A stretch of 5,379 nt of DNA from Oscillospiraceae bacterium (GTDB lineage Bacteria > Bacillota > Clostridia > WRCU01): assembly GCA_009783805.1 (NCBI GenBank), contig WRCU01000133.1, positions 1 to 5,379 on the forward strand, written 5' to 3'. Positions within the stretch are counted from its first letter, which is position 1. The number at the start of each line of letters is the position of its first letter. Shown piece by piece: positions 1 through 5,379 of the stretch. The notes under the pieces were generated by a model that made no database searches, had not been told where the DNA came from, and saw only the letters and a list, made by a program, of their open reading frames with translations. Both the position numbers and the translations under genes were made by a program.

Positions 1-6
1 GCGTTA

Positions 7-21
7 GCGACGTGGCGATCC
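7..21 (+). repeat. Diverged 3' end of the interspersed repeat
   Basis: GCGACGTGGCGATCC matches the repeat end GCGACGAAGCAATCC at 12 of 15 positions. It is probably the tail of a copy that begins outside the window. It can pair with the inverted end GGATTGCTTCGTCGC at 31-45 across a 9-nt loop, with 14 of 15 positions paired if G-T pairs are allowed. The resulting hairpin lies beyond the gyrA 3' end. Confidence 0.6.
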
Positions 22-30
22 ATAAAAGCG

Positions 31-67
31 GGATTGCTTCGTCGCCGGTGGCTCCTCGCAATGACGG
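31..67 (-). repeat. Full copy of the interspersed repeat
   Basis: On the plus strand this copy runs GGATTGCTTCGTCGC (31-45), five bases, then GCTCCTCGCAATGACGG (51-67). On the minus strand it reads as an element starting CCGTCATTGCGAGGAGC and ending GCGACGAAGCAATCC. The same two ends recur with nearly the same spacing at 5283-5316 and, in the other orientation, at 5216-5249. It is a short noncoding interspersed element; elements of this type are known from several bacterial phyla. No mobilising gene is present in the window. Confidence 0.8.
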
Positions 68-125
68 ACTTTTAGGCTCCTCGCAATGACGGACCTTAGC
101 GCTCCTCGCAATGACGGGTCAAATC
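51..125 (-). repeat. Three 25-bp tandem units built from the repeat's 5' half
   Basis: GCTCCTCGCAATGACGG occurs at 51, 76 and 101, exactly 25 bp apart. The first 17 bp are identical in all three. The 8-bp remainders of units 1 and 2 are similar (ACTTTTAG, ACCTTAGC), and unit 3 departs after its first 17 bases. Only the first unit is joined to the other end of the element, so the extra half-copies look like local tandem duplication. The array lies 63 bp beyond the gyrA stop codon. Confidence 0.85.
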
Positions 126-187
126 CATATCCCGTCATATCCCACGCTTATCTTGGGTTGAGGGCATCACGTTATTACGCTGCCGCC

Positions 188-2974
188 TCACACGTCATAC
201 TCATCGACAGGGCCGTCATCGTCTTCCTCATCATCGGATCCGTCGTCTTCATCGTCGAGGTCATCGTCGTCGTCGCCGGAGCCTGCCCCGGGCACCGCCC
301 CGAAATCCTCATCGTCCTCGTCGTCCCCGGCATTTTCGTACTTGGCGGCCGGGTCATCGAAGCCGTCCGCTTCGCCGTCGAGGCCATCGCGGGCCAGGCC
401 GGCGGCCTCGCCGTCCATGCCGTCCCGCCCGCCGCCGACGACCGCCATGCTGACCACCGAGTGGCCGCCCGACGACCTCATGAGCGTGACCCCCTGCGTG
501 GCCCTTCCGAGCACCCTTATGTCTTGCGCCGCTATCCTTATGACTATGCCCTCGGAGTTGACTATCATCATGTCATCGTCGTCGCCGACCAGCCTCATCC
601 CTATCAGGCAGCCGGTCCTATCCGTGACCTTGTACCCCTTGAGCCCCGTGCCGCCGCGCCTCTGCCTCTTGAACTCCGCCAGGTCCGTCCTCTTCCCGAA
701 GCCCCTTTCGGTCACGAACACGGCCGTCTGCCGGCCGCCCGCGCCCTTTCCGTCGGGGCCGATCTCATCAGTGACGGACTCGCCGGAACCGGGCCCGTCG
801 GGGTCGGGCTCACCGGGGCCGGGCTCATCGGCCCCGCCCGGGAGCACCTCCATGGCGATCACCATGTCGCCCTGGCCGACCCGTATGCCGCGCACGCCCA
901 TGGACTTCCTGCCCAGCGGCCGCACGTCGGCCTCGTGGAACCGGACGCACATGCCCTTGCGCGTGGTGAGCATCAGCTCGCCGCCGCCGTCCGTCACCCT
1001 GACGTCCATGAGCTCGTCGCCCTCCTTCAGGGCCACGGCCGTGAGGCCCTTCCGCCCCACCCGCGAGAACCTCCCTAGGGCCGTCTTCTTTATCTGGCCG
1101 CCCTTGGTGGCGGTGACCAGGTACCTGCCGCCCCCGTAGCCGACGACGGGGATCATCTTCGTTATCCTCTCGCCCGGCATGAGCGACAGCACGTTGACTA
1201 TCGCCATGCCCTTGGCCGCCCTGCCCGACGACGGGATCTCGTATGCCTTGAGCGCGAACACCCGGCCGACGTTCGAGAAGAACATGAGCCTCGCGTGCGA
1301 CGAGGTCACGTAGATCTCCTCCACCGTGTCCTCCTCCCGGGTGCTCTGGCCGGAGACGCCCCGCCCGCCGCGCCTCTGCTGCTTGTAGGTTTCCGCCGGC
1401 AGCCTCTTCACGTAGCCGAAGCTGGTCATGGTTATGACGCAGGACTCCTCCTCGATGAGGTCCTCGTCCTCGATCTCGCCGTCGTCCGCCATGATGGCCG
1501 TCCTGCGCGCGTCCCCGTACCTCGCCTTGATGGCGGTCAGCTCATCCTTGATTATCCCCATGAGCCGGGCCTCGTCTGCCAGAATGAGCTGGTAGTACCC
1601 GATCTTCTCCAGCAGGTCCTTGTACTCGCCTTGCAGCCTCTCCCTCTCGAGGTTGGCCAGGCGCCCCAGCCTCATGTCGACTATGGCCTGCGCCTGCTGC
1701 TCGGTGAACCCGTACGAGGCCATCAGGTTCAGGCGCGCCGCGGCCTCGCTCTCGGATCCGCGTATCGTGCGTATGACCTCGTCGATCATGTCGATCGCCT
1801 TGAGCAGCCCTTCCAATATGTGGGCCCTGGCGAGCGCCTTGGTCAGGTCGAACTGCGTCCTGCGGCGCACGACGTCCTTCTGGTGCTCCAGGTAGTACCC
1901 TATCGCCTTGCGTACATTCACGGTTTCGGGCTCGTACTTGCCGTCCTTGCCCTGGATGATGGCCACCATGTTGACGCCGAACGTGTCCTGCATCTGCGTG
2001 TGCCGATAGAGCTGGTTCAGGACGACGTTCGCGTTGGCCTCGCGCTTCACGTCTATCGCGATGCGGACCGGGTCCTCCCTGCCGGATTCGTCGTTCAGGT
2101 ACGATATGCCGTCTATGACCTTGTTCTTGACCAGCTCGGCTATCTTCTCGATCAGGCTCTTCTTGTTGACCTGGTACGGCAGCTCGGAGACGATGATCCG
2201 CTGCCTGCCCGCCTCCTGCTCTATGGCGGCGACGGCCCTCACTATCACGCGGCCCTTGCCGGTTTCGAAGTACTCGCGTATGCCCCTCTTGCCCAGGATG
2301 ATCCCGCCCGTGGGGAAGTCCGGCCCCGGCATGATCCTGAGCAGCCCGTCGGCGGCGATACCAGGGTCGTCTATGACCGCCACCGTGGCGTCGATGACCT
2401 CGGACAGGTTGTGCGTGGGTATGTTCGTGGCCATCCCGACCGCTATGCCCGAGGAGCCGTTCACGAGCAGGTTCGGGTAGCGGGACGGCAGGACGACGGG
2501 CTCCATCTCCCGCTCGTCGTAGTTCGCCTTGAAGTCGACCGTCTCCTTGCCTATGTCCGCCATCAACTCATTGGTGAGCCTGTGCAGCCGCGCCTCGGTG
2601 TACCTCATGGCCGCGGGGTCGTCGCCGTCTATGGACCCGAAGTTGCCCTGCCCGTCGACGAGGCAGTACCGCAGCGACCAGGGCTGCGCCATCCTGACCA
2701 GGCTGTCGTACACCGCCAGGTCGCCGTGGGGGTGGTACTTGCCCTGCACCTCGCCCACCGAGAGCGCGCACTTCCTGTACGGCTTGTCCGAAGTCAATCC
2801 CAGCGTGTGCATGGAGTAGAGTATCCGCCTGTGCACGGGCTTTAAGCCGTCGCGAACGTCTGGGAGCGCCCTGTCGATTATGACGCTCATCGCATACTCG
2901 ATGAAGGACTTCCTCATCTCCGACTCGAGGCTGACGGGGACTATTTTTTGCGTTTCGTAGCCTTTATATGCCAT
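188..2974 (-). CDS. gyrA: DNA gyrase subunit A
   Basis: GyrA is the DNA-cleaving and DNA-wrapping subunit of the A2B2 gyrase, which introduces negative supercoils using ATP bound by GyrB. The protein is 928 aa. Residues 1-510 form the breakage-reunion core: the N-terminal stretch around [26 protein letters not shown] at 81-85, and MRYTE with catalytic Tyr125 (codon 2600-2602). Residues 510-847 form the beta-pinwheel DNA-wrapping domain, with the GyrA box QRRGGRG at 533-539, which separates gyrase from topoisomerase IV. The ATG at 2974 is favoured because the conserved [10 protein letters not shown] begins 10 residues later and no other start fits. The best Shine-Dalgarno match, AAGGGG, is 14 nt away, which is long. 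At 928 aa the protein is longer than most GyrA (about 820-880). The excess is a loop at about 712-748 and an acidic tail at 848-928. Leu86 replaces the Ser/Thr/Ala usual in the quinolone region. gyrB is not in the window. Confidence 0.98.
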   Translation of the reverse strand: MAYKGYETQKIVPVSLESEMRKSFIEYAMSVIIDRALPDVRDGLKPVHRRILYSMHTLGLTSDKPYRKCALSVGEVQGKYHPHGDLAVYDSLVRMAQPWSLRYCLVDGQGNFGSIDGDDPAAMRYTEARLHRLTNELMADIGKETVDFKANYDEREMEPVVLPSRYPNLLVNGSSGIAVGMATNIPTHNLSEVIDATVAVIDDPGIAADGLLRIMPGPDFPTGGIILGKRGIREYFETGKGRVIVRAVAAIEQEAGRQRIIVSELPYQVNKKSLIEKIAELVKNKVIDGISYLNDESGREDPVRIAIDVKREANANVVLNQLYRHTQMQDTFGVNMVAIIQGKDGKYEPETVNVRKAIGYYLEHQKDVVRRRTQFDLTKALARAHILEGLLKAIDMIDEVIRTIRGSESEAAARLNLMASYGFTEQQAQAIVDMRLGRLANLERERLQGEYKDLLEKIGYYQLILADEARLMGIIKDELTAIKARYGDARRTAIMADDGEIEDEDLIEEESCVITMTSFGYVKRLPAETYKQQRRGGRGVSGQSTREEDTVEEIYVTSSHARLMFFSNVGRVFALKAYEIPSSGRAAKGMAIVNVLSLMPGERITKMIPVVGYGGGRYLVTATKGGQIKKTALGRFSRVGRKGLTAVALKEGDELMDVRVTDGGGELMLTTRKGMCVRFHEADVRPLGRKSMGVRGIRVGQGDMVIAMEVLPGGADEPGPGEPDPDGPGSGESVTDEIGPDGKGAGGRQTAVFVTERGFGKRTDLAEFKRQRRGGTGLKGYKVTDRTGCLIGMRLVGDDDDMMIVNSEGIVIRIAAQDIRVLGRATQGVTLMRSSGGHSVVSMAVVGGGRDGMDGEAAGLARDGLDGEADGFDDPAAKYENAGDDEDDEDFGAVPGAGSGDDDDDLDDEDDGSDDEEDDDGPVDEYDV
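191..433 (-). other. GyrA C-terminal acidic tail (residues about 848-928)
   Basis: After the last pinwheel blade the protein continues for about 80 residues, of which 37 are Asp or Glu. The densest part is at 884-919, including runs such as [11 protein letters not shown]. It is expected to be disordered. In E. coli a much shorter acidic GyrA tail regulates DNA wrapping by the pinwheel, so a similar electrostatic control is a reasonable inference. Residues 850-872 contain two imperfect 12-residue units beginning RDGMDGEA and RDGLDGEA, which suggests a local duplication of 36 bp. Confidence 0.85.
731..841 (-). other. Gly/Pro/Asp-rich loop insertion in the GyrA pinwheel (residues about 712-748)
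   Basis: Between a strand ending [10 protein letters not shown] and the next blade starting [13 protein letters not shown] there are about 37 residues rich in Gly, Pro, Asp and Glu. From memory, typical GyrA proteins such as that of Bacillus subtilis have only a few residues between these conserved strands. The reading frame is open on both sides and the flanking blade sequences are intact, so this is an in-frame insertion, not a frameshift. It is probably a flexible surface loop. Confidence 0.75.
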
Positions 2975-3010
2975 TCGCTAGACGTTTGCCCCTTATGTGG
3001 TGGGTGATGG

Positions 3011-4054
3011 CTAGACCCTTACCTCCGCCCCTGCCTTGGCCGAGGCGTAGATGCCGTCGAGCATCCTCTGGACGCGGATCCCGTCCCCTATGGGCGACTC
3101 CGGCCTCACGGACCCGAGCGCGCAGTCCAGGAAGTGCCTTATCTCATTGCCGAAGATGTCGCCGGCGTCCGCCGCCTGCCTGGTGTCGGAGAGGTACCCG
3201 CCCTCCTCGCCGTAGATGGTCCTCGCCTCGAGGTCGAAGCCGGCCTTGTCGCCGTAGACCACCGAGTGGATCTTGCCGTCGGCGTTGCCGTTCAGCGCGT
3301 AGCTCACCTCGAACATCATGGTCGCGCCGCCCGCGAAGCGGATCATGCCGTTCGCCGAGTCCTCGACGTCGTATTTCAGGTCGTCCGTGTCGTACGCGAC
3401 CCACCTGGACACGCCCTTGGTCTTGTAGTCGCCGAACCTGTAGTAGGCCGTGGCGCTCACGCTGATCGGCTCGGGCCGCCCCATCAGGTACCACGTCAGG
3501 TCGATGGTGTGCACGCCGAGGTCGATGACCGGCCCGCCGCCCGACTTCCCCTTGTCCGTGAACCAGCCGAGCGGGGTGCCCCGCCTGCGCAGCAGCGTCG
3601 CCTTGCCTAGGTAGATGTCGCCCATCCTGCCCGCGTCGATCACGCCCTTGAGCGCCCTGACGTCGTTCCTGTACCTGTTGACGAAGCCCATCATGAACGT
3701 GACGCCCGCGTCCTTCACGGCCTTCTCCATCTCCAGGGCCTCACCGACGCACATGGCCATCGGCTTCTCGCAGAGGATGTGCTTGCCCGCCTTCGCCGCC
3801 GCCACCACCGCGTCCTTGTGGCCGTTGTTCCACGTGCACACGCTCACCGCGTCTATGTCCTTGATGGCGACCAGCTCCGCGGCGCCCGCGACCGCGTGCT
3901 TGAGCCCGTATTTTTCCGCCACGCCCTTGGCCCTGGCCAGGTTCGTGTCGCAGACCCCCACGAGCTCGCAGTCGGCGTTCTTCAGGTACGCCGGTATATG
4001 CGCGTTCTGCGCTATGTTCCCGCATCCGATGATCCCTATCCTGACCTTGCCCAT
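3011..4054 (-). CDS. Gfo/Idh/MocA family NAD(P)-dependent oxidoreductase
   Basis: This is a probable cytoplasmic sugar- or inositol-type dehydrogenase that oxidises or reduces a carbohydrate hydroxyl with NAD(P). Numbering from the ATG at 4054 (347 aa), an N-terminal Rossmann fold starts with GIIGCGNIA at 7-15, and an acidic residue closes the second strand (VCDTN, about 34-38). EKP at 96-98 carries the family catalytic lysine. DLGVHTID at 178-185 carries the conserved His and Asp of the active site in the C-terminal alpha/beta domain. The length is normal for the family. A GTG at 4066 would add four residues. I prefer the ATG because GGGGGTGA, close to the ideal GGAGGTGA, lies 8 nt before it and contains that GTG. 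The gene is 36 bp upstream of gyrA on the same strand and is probably co-transcribed with it. The substrate cannot be told from sequence; biosynthetic or catabolic sugar roles are both possible. Confidence 0.93.
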   Translation of the reverse strand: MGKVRIGIIGCGNIAQNAHIPAYLKNADCELVGVCDTNLARAKGVAEKYGLKHAVAGAAELVAIKDIDAVSVCTWNNGHKDAVVAAAKAGKHILCEKPMAMCVGEALEMEKAVKDAGVTFMMGFVNRYRNDVRALKGVIDAGRMGDIYLGKATLLRRRGTPLGWFTDKGKSGGGPVIDLGVHTIDLTWYLMGRPEPISVSATAYYRFGDYKTKGVSRWVAYDTDDLKYDVEDSANGMIRFAGGATMMFEVSYALNGNADGKIHSVVYGDKAGFDLEARTIYGEEGGYLSDTRQAADAGDIFGNEIRHFLDCALGSVRPESPIGDGIRVQRMLDGIYASAKAGAEVRV

Positions 4055-4062
4055 CTTCGCCG

Positions 4063-4070
4063 TCACCCCC
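4063..4070 (-). promoter_or_regulatory. Ribosome binding site of the oxidoreductase
   Basis: The minus strand reads GGGGGTGA, one mismatch from GGAGGTGA, and ends 8 nt before the ATG at 4052-4054. It overlaps the alternative GTG start at 4064-4066, which argues that the ATG is the real start. The core GGGGG is 11 nt from the ATG, slightly longer than optimal. Confidence 0.6.
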
Positions 4071-4100
4071 GACCCATCGTGCGCCTCGGCGCCCCCTAGA

Positions 4101-4130
4101 TTGTCTTCCCTGCGGATTATAGCATACTAT
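4101..4130 (+). promoter_or_regulatory. Possible weak promoter for the MoxR gene
   Basis: TTGTCT at 4101-4106 and TACTAT at 4125-4130 are 18 bp apart and each match the sigma-70 consensus at four of six positions. Transcription would start near 4137, about 27 nt before the ATG at 4164. The site overlaps the opposing extended -10 at 4116-4124, so the two promoters would compete. The match is modest and could be chance. Confidence 0.3.
4116..4124 (-). promoter_or_regulatory. Extended -10 promoter for the oxidoreductase and gyrA
   Basis: The minus strand reads TGC followed by TATAAT (positions 4124 down to 4116), a perfect extended -10 for a housekeeping sigma-70/SigA holoenzyme. It sits in a local AT-rich patch of an otherwise GC-rich window. 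No good -35 is seen 16-18 bp upstream, which is tolerable with an extended -10. Transcription would start near 4109 and give a leader of about 55 nt before the ATG at 4054. With only 36 bp between the oxidoreductase and gyrA, this promoter may serve both genes. Confidence 0.55.
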
Positions 4131-4150
4131 TAACCCGCATCATGACGGTT

Positions 4151-4160
4151 GGGGGTGGTC
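4151..4160 (+). promoter_or_regulatory. Ribosome binding site of the MoxR gene
   Basis: GGGGGTGGTC matches GGAGGTGATC, the extended complement of the 16S rRNA 3' end, at 8 of 10 positions. Its GGGGG core is 8 nt before the ATG at 4164. This supports that ATG over the upstream in-frame TTG at 4149 and GTG at 4155, both of which fall in or before the site. Confidence 0.55.
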
Positions 4161-4163
4161 AGG

Positions 4164-5156
4164 ATGGGCGGCCCTTACGCGGCGCGCGGGGTCGGGTCGC
4201 GGCAGGTCGGGCACGGCTCCGTGGGCGACCTGTTCTCAGCCATTAAGGCGAACGTGGCCAAGGTGGTCGTCGGCAGGGACGAGACGGTCTCGATGATGGT
4301 GGTCGCCTTCCTTTGCGGCGGGCACGTGCTCCTGGAGGACGTCCCGGGCGTGGGCAAGACCGTCATGTCGCGGAGCCTGGCGGCCTCGGTGCGGTGCTCC
4401 TTCAAGCGCATACAGTTCACGCCGGACATACTGCCGTCCGACGTCACGGGCATATACTTCTACAACCAAAAGGAATCGGAGTTCGTCTTCCGGGAGGGGC
4501 CTATCTTCGCCAACGTGGTCCTGGCCGACGAGATAAACAGGGCCACCCCAAGGGCGCAGTCGAGCCTCCTGGAATGCATGGCGGAGGGCCAGGTGACGAT
4601 CGACGGCGTCTCGCACGCGCTGGGCAGGCCCTTCTTCGTCGTGGCCACCCAGAACCCCATAGAGCTGCAGGGGACATACCCCCTGCCCGAGGCGCAGATG
4701 GACCGGTTCTTCATGCGGCTGAGGTCCGGCTACCCCGACAGGGAGGACGAATGCCGGATATTGTCGCGGTTCCTGTACGGCGACCCGATGGAGTCGGTCG
4801 GGCCCGTCTGCGACGCGGATGACCTGGCCCACGCCGCCGAGGCCATATCTAGGACGCGGGTGAACGAGGCGGTGATGGGCTACGTCACCGCCATATCGGA
4901 GGCCACGAGGTCGCACGCCAAGGTGGTGCTGGGCGTCAGCCCCAGGGGAAGCCTGTTCGCGGCGAAGGCCGCCCAGGCGTGCGCGTGCGTCGGGGGGCGG
5001 ACGTTCGTGACGCCGGACGACGTGAAGCGGGTGGCCGTCCCGGTGCTGGCCCACAGGCTGATATTGCGGGGCAGCCACCACGACGCCGCGGCGCAGGCGG
5101 AGGCCGTCATAAGGGAGATACTCGACGGCGTGCCCGCGCCCACCGAGGAGTTCTAG
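4164..5156 (+). CDS. MoxR-family AAA+ ATPase
   Basis: MoxR proteins are cytoplasmic AAA+ ATPases thought to act as chaperones in assembling or activating protein complexes, usually with a partner carrying a von Willebrand or DUF58 domain. Numbering from the ATG (330 aa, normal length), Walker A PGVGKT is at 61-66 and Walker B VVLADEINR at 118-126, with Asp122 and Glu123. Sensor 1 ATQNP is at 161-165, EAQMDRF with a candidate arginine finger Arg181 at 176-182, and sensor 2 SPRG with Arg261 near 259-262. No signal peptide or membrane segment is seen. The ATG at 4164 is chosen for its ribosome binding site; an upstream TTG at 4149 would add five residues. The usual partner gene does not follow: short repeats begin about 30 bp after the stop. 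The client is therefore unknown. The family assignment is firm; the gene symbol is withheld because several paralogous subfamilies share these motifs. Confidence 0.95.
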   Translation: MGGPYAARGVGSRQVGHGSVGDLFSAIKANVAKVVVGRDETVSMMVVAFLCGGHVLLEDVPGVGKTVMSRSLAASVRCSFKRIQFTPDILPSDVTGIYFYNQKESEFVFREGPIFANVVLADEINRATPRAQSSLLECMAEGQVTIDGVSHALGRPFFVVATQNPIELQGTYPLPEAQMDRFFMRLRSGYPDREDECRILSRFLYGDPMESVGPVCDADDLAHAAEAISRTRVNEAVMGYVTAISEATRSHAKVVLGVSPRGSLFAAKAAQACACVGGRTFVTPDDVKRVAVPVLAHRLILRGSHHDAAAQAEAVIREILDGVPAPTEEF

Positions 5157-5186
5157 GGCCGGGGGCGAGGGGCGGAATGACTAAGG

Positions 5187-5249
5187 GGTGTCATCGCGAG
5201 GAGTGATACTAAGGTCGTCATTGCGAGGAATGAAATGACGAAGCAATCC
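5187..5249 (+). repeat. Compound forward repeat: half unit plus full unit
   Basis: GTCATCGCGAGGAG at 5190-5203 is a one-base variant of the element's start. It is followed 27 bp later by a full element at 5216-5249, with GTCATTGCGAGGA at 5217-5229 and GACGAAGCAATCC at 5237-5249. The first 59 bp recur at 5321-5379 with two differences. The full element is the inverted counterpart of the copies at 31-67 and 5283-5316. Confidence 0.85.
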
Positions 5250-5262
5250 AATAACGCCGGCG

Positions 5263-5279
5263 GCTCCTCGCAATGACGG
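5263..5279 (-). repeat. Half copy of the interspersed repeat
   Basis: GCTCCTCGCAATGACGG is identical to the three units at 51, 76 and 101, and to the first 17 bp of the minus-strand element at 5283-5316. It lacks the adjoining GGATTGCTTCGTC end, so it is a solitary half-element between two full copies of opposite orientation. Confidence 0.8.
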
Positions 5280-5282
5280 GCT

Positions 5283-5316
5283 GGATTGCTTCGTCGCAGG
5301 CTCCTCGCAATGACGG
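5283..5316 (-). repeat. Full copy of the interspersed repeat, reverse orientation
   Basis: GGATTGCTTCGTCGC at 5283-5297 and GCTCCTCGCAATGACGG at 5300-5316 are separated by two bases. Together they form the complement of the full forward element at 5216-5249. The outer 13 bp at both ends match perfectly, so the two copies can form a long hairpin with a loop of about 33 nt. This could end or protect the MoxR transcript, although no T-run follows. Confidence 0.85.
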
Positions 5317-5320
5317 TAAC

Positions 5321-5379
5321 GGTGTCATCGCGAGGAGTGATACTAGGGTCGTCATTGCGAAGAATGAAATGACGAAGCA
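5321..5379 (+). repeat. Second compound forward repeat, cut by the window end
   Basis: These 59 bp repeat 5187-5245 with only two substitutions, 134 bp downstream. The block holds the variant start GTCATCGCGAGGAG at 5324-5337 and then a full-type element from 5351 that is cut after GACGAAGCA. The close match points to a recent segmental duplication, and the array may continue outside the window. Confidence 0.85.

Noticed and set aside
1..187. CRISPR array in the left flank (regular 25-bp spacing)
   Set aside because: The period leaves only 8 bp between 17-bp cores, two of the remainders are similar to each other, and the same cores occur singly and inverted elsewhere. These are tandem copies of an interspersed element.
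120..187. Intrinsic terminator directly after gyrA
   Set aside because: The best stem (CCCA with TGGG at about 141-157) has four pairs and no T-run on the minus strand. The 10-bp direct repeat ATATCCCGTC/ATATCCC at 127-143 is not a hairpin.
86..1078. Long open frame on the plus strand opposite gyrA (330 codons)
   Set aside because: It lies antisense to well-conserved gyrA codons, begins inside a noncoding repeat, and has a low-complexity product with no recognisable domain. It is a by-product of high GC at third codon positions.
2717..2719. Reading the topoisomerase as ParC because of the Leu in the quinolone region
   Set aside because: A full GyrA box QRRGGRG at residues 533-539 and a six-blade-length C-terminal domain identify it as GyrA.
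1295..2845. 516-codon open frame on the plus strand opposite gyrA
   Set aside because: It is fully antisense to the most conserved part of GyrA. Stop codons are scarce because of base composition, and there is no family-like motif in its product.
4081..4092. Small hairpin GCGCCTCGGCGC in the oxidoreductase leader, possible riboswitch or attenuator
   Set aside because: It is a single 4-5 bp stem in a leader of about 55 nt, too small for a known riboswitch and with no T-run; it is expected by chance at this GC content.
4236..5081. 281-codon open frame on the minus strand opposite the MoxR gene
   Set aside because: It is entirely antisense to the AAA+ motifs of the MoxR ATPase, with a composition typical of shadow frames.

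Overview
The window is 5.4 kb of high-GC bacterial DNA with three intact protein genes packed between two patches of short interspersed repeats. The first two genes lie on the minus strand in the order oxidoreductase then gyrA (36 bp apart). The third, a MoxR-type AAA+ ATPase, lies on the plus strand and diverges from them across a gap of about 0.1 kb. The host is a bacterium. The GyrA sequence, including a Firmicutes-like blade in its C-terminal domain, and GGAGGTGA-like ribosome binding sites fit a GC-rich member of the Bacillota (Clostridia-like). This placement is an inference, because the repeat family is, to my knowledge, found in several unrelated phyla.

Left flank (1-187): copies of a short repeat whose ends are GTCATTGCGAGGA and GACGAAGCAATCC. 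They include a potential hairpin at 7-45 and a 25-bp tandem array at 51-125. Positions 188-2974 (minus) hold gyrA, with the catalytic tyrosine and GyrA box intact. Three features of the protein stand out: a Gly/Pro/Asp-rich loop inserted in the C-terminal domain, a very long acidic tail, and a leucine at the position of E. coli Ser83 in the quinolone-binding region. Positions 3011-4054 (minus) hold a Gfo/Idh/MocA-family NAD(P)-dependent dehydrogenase of unknown substrate. Positions 4055-4163 are a divergent promoter region; it carries a perfect extended -10 (TGC TATAAT) reading toward the oxidoreductase and gyrA. Positions 4164-5156 (plus) hold the MoxR ATPase with all nucleotide-handling motifs. 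Right flank (5157-5379): the same repeats in both orientations, arranged in a block that begins to repeat after 134 bp and runs off the window end.

The oxidoreductase and gyrA are probably co-transcribed by position, but nothing links them functionally. The MoxR gene lacks its usual DUF58/von Willebrand-type partner in the visible sequence; repeats occupy the place where that gene would normally start. I found no CRISPR array, tRNA, rRNA, transposase, phage gene or defence cassette, and I do not see a new multigene system here. The points most worth following are the GyrA variants and the organisation of the repeats.
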